Of a stretch of DNA of 6,334 nucleotides, positions 1-4,215 are shown in pieces. Position 1 is the stretch's first letter. Each line of letters opens with the position of its first letter. Under the pieces are notes generated by a model, which saw only the letters and a program-made list of their open reading frames with translations, was not told the origin of the DNA and ran no database searches. The stretch covers positions 1-6,334 of the forward strand of contig CAMJWQ010000208.1 of the NCBI GenBank assembly GCA_946409475.1, in the 5' to 3' direction. Both the position numbers and the translations under genes were made by a program. Origin of the DNA: an uncultured Lachnospiraceae bacterium (lineage in GTDB: Bacteria > Bacillota > Clostridia > Lachnospirales > Lachnospiraceae).

Positions 1-153
1 GAAAAGTATCATAATAAATATAATCACACCCATCACAAAAAACCAAAAGCCGGATGAATGAATATTAATAGCCGGCAGCGTAATGTAATAATAAATAAAT
101 CCGCCTAATAATAATGCCAATATGATAATTAAGTACTTTAATGGTCTTTTCAT
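1..153 (-). CDS. Small membrane protein of unknown function, N-terminal part only
   Basis: The frame is open from an ATG at 153 to the window edge, giving 51 residues that begin MKRPLKYLIIILALLLGG. A hydrophobic helix spans about residues 6-23 behind a short basic N-terminus. It is followed by a polar loop with the string TLPAINIHSSGFW, and a second hydrophobic stretch begins near residue 34. This suggests an inner-membrane protein, or one with an uncleaved signal anchor. The start is supported by a GGGGGAT ribosome binding site just upstream (complement of about 159-164) and by a promoter-like sequence further upstream. I do not recognise the family with certainty; the loop after the first helix looks like the conserved part. 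The C-terminus lies outside the window, so no function is assigned. Confidence 0.7.
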   Translation of the reverse strand, partial: MKRPLKYLIIILALLLGGFIYYYITLPAINIHSSGFWFFVMGVIIFIMILF

Positions 154-182
154 AGTAATCCCCCGTTCGATTCGTTATTATT

Positions 183-211
183 ATAATGTAATCTTATAGA
201 TTAAATGTCAA
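183..211 (-). promoter_or_regulatory. Sigma-A-type promoter for the membrane protein gene at 1-153
   Basis: On the minus strand a perfect TTGACA (complement of 206-211) is followed after exactly 17 bases by CATTAT (complement of 183-188). A TATAAT overlaps the same stretch three bases further on. The start codon is about 30 bases downstream of the -10 box, which leaves room for the ribosome binding site. The -10 match is 4 of 6. No operator-like dyad stands out. Confidence 0.5.
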
Positions 212-291
212 GTATTATCAAAAAAATATCACGTTTCATGTCTGCCCTTCCATTATCAAATCACAGTTATCATTTGCTCTTTTATTTCATT

Positions 292-612
292 CTACTCAAA
301 TTTTTTTCTCTTCATCACTAAAATATAAGCTACTGTTTCAATTGCAATATATAATAGCATCCATAAAAACGGCCATATAAAATCAGGTATATAAATACTG
401 TCGTTTTTACAAAAAGACTCACTCATATTACATATGGGCGGCAGTACCCATGTTACCAGTCTCGAAAGAAAAAAACTATTTTCCAAACCGTTTTTCACAA
501 GAGAAACTATACCAATTACCCCTCCTATCAGCACTGCTGCTTTTCTATTGGTAATTATCACTTTATTAAGAAACAGTCCAATTATACCTCCTGCCGTCGA
601 GGTTCCCAGCAA
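292..612 (-). pseudogene. C-terminal remnant of a membrane protein, possibly an ABC-2 type permease
   Basis: This 106-residue frame is opened only by a TTG at 612. An in-frame TAA lies two codons before the TTG, and no ribosome binding site is visible. It has hydrophobic stretches at about residues 7-20, 25-39 and 78-100, a loop containing WVLPPICNM, and a short basic tail, KRKKFE. This arrangement resembles the last third of ABC-2 type transporter permeases, which end in a final helix and a basic tail, but that is a resemblance by eye and not a firm family call. A full permease would be two to three times longer. With no proper start and kinase debris directly upstream, I read it as the preserved 3' end of a broken gene. 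It is AT-rich like the flanks. Confidence 0.4.
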
Positions 613-847
613 AAGATCTTATAATGCGTATATGATGTTTTATCAACCAAGCTATCACACTCTGCCCCTTTTCCTTTTTTCCTTCTAATTTCTGAAGATT
701 TCCATAATCTGTATATAATATATCTGAATCCCTCTCTAATAACTCCTGAAATATGGTAGCATTTGTTTTTTCTATTATTATTTCATATTTTTCTTGATTC
801 ATTTGAAATACATATGAGGAACCTTCCATTAGTTTCCCATCTTTTAT
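566..847 (-). pseudogene. Unrecognised AT-rich reading frame fused to the kinase remnant
   Basis: This is the downstream part of a frame that begins in the histidine kinase remnant and stays open to a TAA at 566-568. After the kinase residues KPDGM it continues with IKDGKLMEGSSYVFQMNQEK, then a charged, soluble-looking stretch. It ends in about 15 residues (AGNLDGRRYNWTVS) that overlap the permease-like remnant in another frame, so the true coding part probably stops near 620-640. The kinase family normally ends within a few residues of PDGM, so this stretch is most likely part of another gene joined by a rearrangement. The start of the stretch (DGKLMEG) faintly recalls the C-terminal region of ABC ATPases, which would fit the permease-like piece next to it. 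I cannot support that further. Confidence 0.35.
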
Positions 848-1021
848 CATTCCATCTGGTTTTTGCATCAGGCAGAAGGAATACGGGATGTTCATAGCGT
901 TTAACAGCGTGTCCACAATGTATAACCCAAGTCCGTTGCCGCCATTATCCCGGTCACGGGCAAAATCGGGGCGGTAAAATGATTCAAAAAGATGTTTCAG
1001 GTCTTTTTCCGAGACGGGAAT
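848..1021 (-). pseudogene. C-terminal remnant of a sensor histidine kinase (HATPase_c domain end)
   Basis: Read on the minus strand from 1021, the frame encodes 58 residues beginning IPVSEKDLKHLFESFYRPDF, followed by ARDRDNGGNGLGLYIVDTLL and ending KPDGM. This is the F box and G2 box (GNGLGLYIV) of a two-component sensor kinase ATP-binding domain; the motif set resembles VanS-like kinases of Gram-positive bacteria. An in-frame TAA lies immediately before the first residue (complement of 1022-1024). The N box, the G1 box, the phosphoacceptor histidine and all membrane parts are absent. The fragment cannot be an active kinase. An ATG at 916 lies inside the G2 region and would yield only a meaningless piece. 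The fragment is more GC-rich than the sequence on its left and belongs compositionally with the blaI-blaR1 block. Confidence 0.8.
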
Positions 1022-1079
1022 TTAAAAGGCATCCCAAAAAACAATTTCTGCAATTGTCGAAAATATTTCTGTAAGGGGG

Positions 1080-1108
1080 TTGACATTTTTGTAAGGCAAT
1101 TGTAGAAT
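1080..1108 (+). promoter_or_regulatory. Promoter of the blaI-blaR1 operon
   Basis: A perfect TTGACA at 1080-1085 is followed by a 17-base spacer and TAGAAT at 1103-1108, a 5 of 6 match to the -10 consensus. Transcription should begin near 1115, about 30 bases before the blaI start codon. The spacer and the start-site region carry the two copies of the operator-like repeat, so a bound repressor would block RNA polymerase directly. Confidence 0.8.
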
Positions 1109-1131
1109 ACTGTTGTAAGGCAATTGTCTTA
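1089..1131 (+). promoter_or_regulatory. Probable BlaI operator: tandem 15-base repeat with a dyad
   Basis: The 15-base sequence TTGTAAGGCAATTGT occurs twice without mismatch, at 1089-1103 and 1113-1127, 24 bases apart. The second copy sits in a near-perfect dyad, TAAGGCAATTGTCTTA at 1116-1131, in which 14 of 16 positions are symmetric around CAATTG. The first copy keeps the left half of that dyad. One copy lies in the -35/-10 spacer and the other over the expected transcription start. BlaI/MecI-family repressors bind dyads in their own promoters as dimers, and this placement fits autoregulation. A third core, GCAATTGTC, occurs at 1050-1058 upstream of the promoter. Confidence 0.65.
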
Positions 1132-1143
1132 AAAGGAGTTGAT

Positions 1144-1524
1144 ATGATGAACACAATGAAAAAACTGCCGGACACGGAGTTTGACATTATGAAAGTGGTT
1201 TGGGCAAATGAGCCGCCTATCACGACCAACATCATTATGCAGCAGCTTGGAAATGAAAGAGAATGGAAAGCGCAGACGGTCATTTCCCTTATGCTGCGGC
1301 TGGTGGAGCGCGGCTTCCTCCGAACTGAAAAAACCGGGAAAGAGCGTACCTACTTCCCGCTTATCAGCAAGGAGGACTACCTGAAATTTGAAACGGGAGA
1401 CTTTATGGAACGTTTTCATGGGAACTCTTTTGCGAGCTTGGTTGCTACGCTGTATGACGGAAACAAGATTAAGGACAGCGACCTTGACCAACTGGCAAAG
1501 TGGCTGAAAGAAAAGGGGGAGTGA
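1144..1524 (+). CDS. blaI: BlaI/MecI/CopY-family transcriptional repressor
   Basis: This 126-residue protein matches the usual length of the BlaI/MecI family. The N-terminal winged-helix domain runs from LPDTEFDIMKVVW (about residues 8-20) through the recognition-helix region WKAQTVISLMLRLVERGFL (about 41-59) to the wing TEKTGKERTYFPL (about 61-73). The C-terminal 45 residues form the helical dimerisation part, where family members are cut or released when the partner BlaR1 is activated; NSF at residues 94-96 lies near the region where staphylococcal BlaI is cleaved. AAGGAG at 1133-1138 supports the ATG at 1144, and the next ATG at 1147 is equally possible. blaR1 starts one base after the stop codon, so the two genes are co-transcribed and probably translationally coupled. 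It should repress its own operon through the repeated sites in the promoter. Other targets are unknown. Confidence 0.93.
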   Translation: MMNTMKKLPDTEFDIMKVVWANEPPITTNIIMQQLGNEREWKAQTVISLMLRLVERGFLRTEKTGKERTYFPLISKEDYLKFETGDFMERFHGNSFASLVATLYDGNKIKDSDLDQLAKWLKEKGE

Positions 1525-1525
1525 T

Positions 1526-3235
1526 ATGCAGGATTTTTTTACCCTACTTCAATGCTCTGTTTCTATGTCGCTGGTAACACTTGTATATGCAGCCATATTG
1601 CCCCTTTTGTCAAAACGGTATGCCGCAAGGTGGCGGTATATGGTCTGGCTAGTGATTGCGGCAGGCTGGATATTCCCCTTTCGCCCCCGGATTGACCTGT
1701 CGTTTCTCCCTGCACAAGTGACGGATATGCCTGTAACGCCTGTACAGACAATTATCAACGCCATGCCGCCTATGGCCGATACTACAGGGGGGATCGTGAA
1801 CGACCCGGCAACAATCCCCTTATGGCGGGTGCTTGCTGCAATCTGGATTTTAGGTGTTGTAAGCGTTGTATTGTATCATGCTCTACGACATGGTCGTTTT
1901 ATGAAAATGGTGCGCCGATGGAGTGAGCCTGTAACCAATTTGGATAGCTTGGGGATTTTGGACAGCTTAAAGTCGGAACTGGAAATTAAGACACAGGTTA
2001 AATTAAGCGTATGCCAGAGCATTACAAGCCCCATGCTCGTCGGGTTTTTCCATCCGGCTATTTTACTGCCGCCTGTCAAAATTACGGGTGATGAATTATC
2101 CCTTATTCTAAAGCATGAGCTAATTCATTTTAAGCGGCATGACCTTTGGTACAAGGCACTGATTTTGGCGGCAACCGCACTCCATTGGTTTAATCCTGCG
2201 GTCTACTTGATGGCAAAAGCGGCGGCGGTACAATGTGAAATCTCCTGCGACGTGCTGGTTTTACAGGGCGCAGATTTTCAGCAACGCAAGCAATACGGCG
2301 AAACCATTATAGGTGTTGTCAGGAACGGGGCGAAGCTCCGAACAGCATTATCAACTAATTTTTATGGAGGTAAGAAAGGTATGAAAACTCGGATTTCATC
2401 AATTATGGACACTAAGCGAAAGAAGGCTGGCGTTGCAATCTTTTGTATGGCGCTGGTGGGGATTATAATGACTGGGGCTACACTTGCAGCAGCTGCAGAT
2501 AAAGAACCGGCGAACGGAAATGTTGCTATCGCAGAAGAAGCAGCATATGTGGAGACCCCGGAAAGCAGGGCGAAAATGTATGCTGGTTATGAACAATATG
2601 GACTCAGCTATAACAAAAGCACAGACCAGTTATTTTTCAATGAGGAATTAGTTCGATATTTTGAGGACTACTACCCGGTTGGTGACAATGAAGATGGATC
2701 CTACAGTGGAATTGACTATTTCAACGAAAATGGCACGATATATGTTCATAGTGTACGGGATTTATCACAAGCAACAAACAATGACCCAAGTGGTAAGCTT
2801 ATTGGAGTAGAATCATACAGTCAAGCCGGTTTTGACGCAAGAAACATTGAGGATTTAAAAAATCCACCTCAATACTCAATTGATGAAGCGGGCCAAGACG
2901 GGACAGATGGGAAAACGATTGAGGAAACATTTTCGGTGTACGCTACCTACGGTCTGACCTATAATAAGGAAAAGAACTGCCTAATCTATGATGGAAAAAC
3001 TGTTCGGTCATTTGTAGATGTCTTATCATCTCAAGGCGCTACTCGCAGCATGTTCAATGAGGAAGGAACCATTGATGTATCTGCGGTTCGTGACTATTCA
3101 GATATTGACGCAGACGGAAACGGAAAGCTCACTGGTGTAAAGACCCATAGCCAAGAAGAATTTGACAAGTTGACGAAAGAAAGAGCTAATCAGTTAAGTG
3201 ACAGTGATCATGAGATAGGAACCATCAATCAATAA
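1526..3235 (+). CDS. blaR1: BlaR1-type M56 membrane metalloprotease with a duplicated non-penicillin-binding C-terminal domain
   Basis: The 569-residue protein has hydrophobic segments at about residues 5-28, 36-52 and 98-119, then a cytoplasmic zinc protease domain. The catalytic motif HELIH (H197, E198, H201) and a downstream acidic ligand in QCEISCD (E238) match the spacing of BlaR1/MecR1. A conserved GGKKGMKTRI segment (281-290) precedes a last membrane segment at about 302-323. The outside part, residues 325-569, lacks the penicillin-binding SXXK-type domain of classical BlaR1. It consists instead of two copies of a roughly 85-95-residue repeat. The role inferred from the family is to sense a signal outside the cell and trigger inactivation of BlaI by proteolysis. 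The ligand is unlikely to be a beta-lactam bound covalently. AAAGGGGGA at 1512-1520 supports the start, one base after the blaI stop codon. Confidence 0.9.
   Translation: MQDFFTLLQCSVSMSLVTLVYAAILPLLSKRYAARWRYMVWLVIAAGWIFPFRPRIDLSFLPAQVTDMPVTPVQTIINAMPPMADTTGGIVNDPATIPLWRVLAAIWILGVVSVVLYHALRHGRFMKMVRRWSEPVTNLDSLGILDSLKSELEIKTQVKLSVCQSITSPMLVGFFHPAILLPPVKITGDELSLILKHELIHFKRHDLWYKALILAATALHWFNPAVYLMAKAAAVQCEISCDVLVLQGADFQQRKQYGETIIGVVRNGAKLRTALSTNFYGGKKGMKTRISSIMDTKRKKAGVAIFCMALVGIIMTGATLAAAADKEPANGNVAIAEEAAYVETPESRAKMYAGYEQYGLSYNKSTDQLFFNEELVRYFEDYYPVGDNEDGSYSGIDYFNENGTIYVHSVRDLSQATNNDPSGKLIGVESYSQAGFDARNIEDLKNPPQYSIDEAGQDGTDGKTIEETFSVYATYGLTYNKEKNCLIYDGKTVRSFVDVLSSQGATRSMFNEEGTIDVSAVRDYSDIDADGNGKLTGVKTHSQEEFDKLTKERANQLSDSDHEIGTINQ
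2573..3181 (+). repeat. Two tandem protein repeats forming the BlaR1 sensor region
   Basis: Residues about 350-446 and 466-552 of BlaR1 align by eye. YEQYGLSYNKSTDQLFF pairs with YATYGLTYNKEKNCLIY, VRYFEDY with VRSFVDV, FNENGTIYVHSVRD with FNEEGTIDVSAVRD, and SGKLIGVESYSQAGFDAR with NGKLTGVKTHSQEEFDKL. The copies are clearly related but diverged, so the duplication is old or both copies are under selection. Copy 2 is shorter by about ten residues in the middle. I know of similar repeats at the C-terminus of M56 proteins in Clostridia but cannot name a domain with certainty. Confidence 0.8.
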
Positions 3236-3319
3236 TTCTTTTGCGTAAACCAAGATGAAAACTTAAAAGCCGTTGTTTCAGCGGCAAGATAACCATGCAT
3301 TATAATAGATAGTAGACGC

Positions 3320-3360
3320 GAAGCGGCGGTTTTGAAATCAAAAATCAAAGCCGCCGCTTC
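3320..3360 (+). terminator. Long GC-rich hairpin after blaR1, possible terminator
   Basis: GAAGCGGCGGTTTTGA at 3320-3335 pairs with TCAAAGCCGCCGCTTC at 3345-3360. All 16 positions pair if one G-T wobble is allowed, around a 9-base loop. It lies 85 bases after the blaR1 stop codon and could end the operon transcript. However, only a weak pyrimidine stretch (TCTCTGTC) follows instead of a run of T, so termination may be inefficient. It could also be an RNA-stabilising 3' structure or a mobile-element remnant. Confidence 0.45.
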
Positions 3361-3410
3361 TCTCTGTCGAAAAAAAGGAGATTATGGAGGGCGTGATAAG
3401 TGTGCCCTTT

Positions 3411-3674
3411 TCATCCCATAGCGGCCGAATGTAGCAGAAGCTCTATCTGCTTTGTCTGTTCCTCAATGACCCGCAATACCTCCCTGAACAGCTCCCGCTG
3501 CAAGGGTAAAACAATGCCCGTCAACGCCTCCAGAAATTCCTCCGGGCTGGATTTACAACGATTATTTCTCACCTTTGACACTTGCGCAAGAGTCAGCTCG
3601 TCCTGTTCAATCAGAAATTGAAGTCCCAAACTGACCGAAAGGAGTTTACTATGCAGGAAATCTATTCTGCCATG
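3411..3674 (-). pseudogene. Possible IS110-family transposase remnant
   Basis: The minus-strand frame is open from 3674 to a TGA at 3411-3413; the first start-like codon is TTG at 3629, without a ribosome binding site. The 72 residues from there include DELTLAQVSKVRNNRCKSSP, then EEFLEALTGIVLPLQRELFR and EVLRVIEEQTKQIELL. The pattern of a basic LA-x-x-R stretch, an acidic E-x-L-x-E-A-L-T-G step and a helix ending in E-x-Q-I-x-x-L resembles the coiled-coil linker between the two catalytic parts of IS110-family transposases. Neither the DEDD nuclease part nor the C-terminal serine domain is present, so it would be inactive. The resemblance is by eye only; a small unrelated helical protein remains possible. 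It sits at the right end of the GC-rich block, which fits past transposition there. Confidence 0.35.
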
Positions 3675-3749
3675 TCAGATCGATTCCATTGCGGAATCAG
3701 CTTTTACCTTTATTTCCCCTATAACCGCTCATACCTCCGGCAACGTTGA
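3651..3749 (+). pseudogene. Possible truncated 5' end of a plus-strand gene
   Basis: AAAGGAG at 3638-3644 stands six bases before an ATG at 3651, a well-formed translation start on the plus strand. The frame encodes MQEIYSAMSDRFHCGI and then runs into sequence antisense to the rhodanese gene, stopping at 3749 after 32 codons. Only about the first 14 codons lie in the GC-rich block. A plausible reading is that a gene entering from the left lost everything after its first codons at the junction near 3690. I do not recognise the N-terminus. It may equally be a chance start signal. Confidence 0.25.
3682..3698. other. Short perfect hairpin at the presumed right boundary of the inserted block
   Basis: GATTCC at 3682-3687 and GGAATC at 3693-3698 form a perfect 6-base stem with a 5-base loop, ATTGC. 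It overlaps the stop codon of the rhodanese gene (TGA on the minus strand, complement of 3697-3699). No T run follows on either strand, so it is not a normal intrinsic terminator. It coincides with the change in base composition. Confidence 0.4.
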
Positions 3750-4017
3750 TTACATGGTAACCGGCTTTAGCAAGATAAGCTGTTGTTCTTGCACTTCTTG
3801 CACCGGATTGACACATAATATAATATGTTCTATTCTTGTCCAGATATTTTTCCGGATTATCCATTAATTCCTTCATGGGTATATTCTTTGCCCCTCGAAT
3901 GCTTCCACTTTTATACTCATATTTTTCACGAATATCAATAAGATTGTTTTCCAGTTGTATCCCGTCTAATTCATTTATGGATATACTATTCGTATCTTTT
4001 TTAAACAATGCAAACAT
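3697..4017 (-). CDS. Single-domain rhodanese-like sulfurtransferase
   Basis: The 106-residue protein is a complete single rhodanese domain. It has the CH2A-type strand NLIDIREKYEYKSGSIRGAK (about residues 25-44), the NIPM step, and the active-site loop CQSGAR with catalytic Cys69. It ends with AGGMSGYRG, the usual C-terminal motif of the GlpE/PspE-like class. Such proteins carry sulfane sulfur on the cysteine as a persulfide and pass it to an acceptor. There is no signal peptide, so it acts in the cytoplasm. The ATG at 4017 has AAAGGAG (complement of 4026-4032) at good spacing. It stands alone, in the same direction as the EF-G-like gene but separated from it by that gene's terminator, so it needs its own promoter. 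No terminator is visible after it: the composition break begins at its stop codon, so its original downstream sequence may have been lost. The substrate is not predictable. Confidence 0.9.
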   Translation of the reverse strand: MFALFKKDTNSISINELDGIQLENNLIDIREKYEYKSGSIRGAKNIPMKELMDNPEKYLDKNRTYYIMCQSGARSARTTAYLAKAGYHVINVAGGMSGYRGNKGKS

Positions 4018-4074
4018 AATCGGCTCTCCTTTTGTATTATTTTGTTAAAATCATGCTTCTTTTTGATCTATACC

Positions 4075-4100
4075 TTTATTTTACATTATTTATTTTACAT
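4075..4100. repeat. 12-base direct repeat upstream of the rhodanese gene
   Basis: TTTATTTTACAT occurs at 4075-4086 and 4089-4100, a 14-base period. The second copy runs into the palindrome TTACATGTAA at 4095-4104. The pair lies about 60-85 bases upstream of the rhodanese start, where its promoter should be. It could be a regulator site, or only AT-rich sequence; I could not place a convincing -35/-10 pair around it. Confidence 0.35.
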
Positions 4101-4163
4101 GTAAGTAACCAAATCACATTTAGCATGCGGAAAGCACACATCATGAATGCCTTTTACCGCAAT

Positions 4164-4211
4164 AAAAAAGCGGTCAACCTTTATTTTAATTTAAGGCAAT
4201 ACCGCTTTTTT
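4164..4211 (-). terminator. Intrinsic terminator of the EF-G-like gene
   Basis: AAAAAAGCGGT at 4164-4174 is the exact reverse complement of ACCGCTTTTTT at 4201-4211. On the minus strand this gives an 11-base stem with a 26-base loop, itself able to fold through CCTT/AAGG, and the stem ends in a run of six T. It begins only a few bases after the stop codon of the EF-G-like gene. The A run on the other arm means it could also stop transcription arriving on the plus strand. A smaller alternative hairpin, ACCGC at 4156-4160 with GCGGT at 4170-4174, shares one arm. Confidence 0.8.
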
Positions 4212-4215
4212 ATCC

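Noticed and set aside
434..688. Plus-strand open frame of 84 codons opposite the permease-like remnant
   Set aside because: It has no ribosome binding site and a low-complexity composition. It lies antisense to the frames with recognisable membrane and coding character.
848..1021. An active histidine kinase gene starting at 916
   Set aside because: That start lies inside the G2 box, so the product would lack the phosphoacceptor histidine, the N box and the G1 box.
984..1283. Minus-strand open frame across the blaI promoter and start
   Set aside because: It runs through the promoter, operators and the conserved blaI coding sequence in antisense, with no family resemblance.
1129..1491. Minus-strand open frame antisense to blaI
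   Set aside because: It is a shadow of the strongly supported repressor gene, with no ribosome binding site or known motifs.
3273..3306. Possible promoter, TTGTTT at 3273 and TATAAT at 3301
   Set aside because: The spacing is 22 bases, too long for a normal promoter, and no clear gene follows on the plus strand.
3384..3434. Short plus-strand frame starting MEGVIS after AAGGAG at 3375-3380
   Set aside because: The ribosome binding site is only three bases from the ATG, and the frame stops after 16 codons with no recognisable content.
3400..3621. Plus-strand open frame of 73 codons opposite the possible transposase remnant
   Set aside because: It is rich in Ser, Cys and Arg, typical of an antisense shadow, and lacks a recognisable motif.
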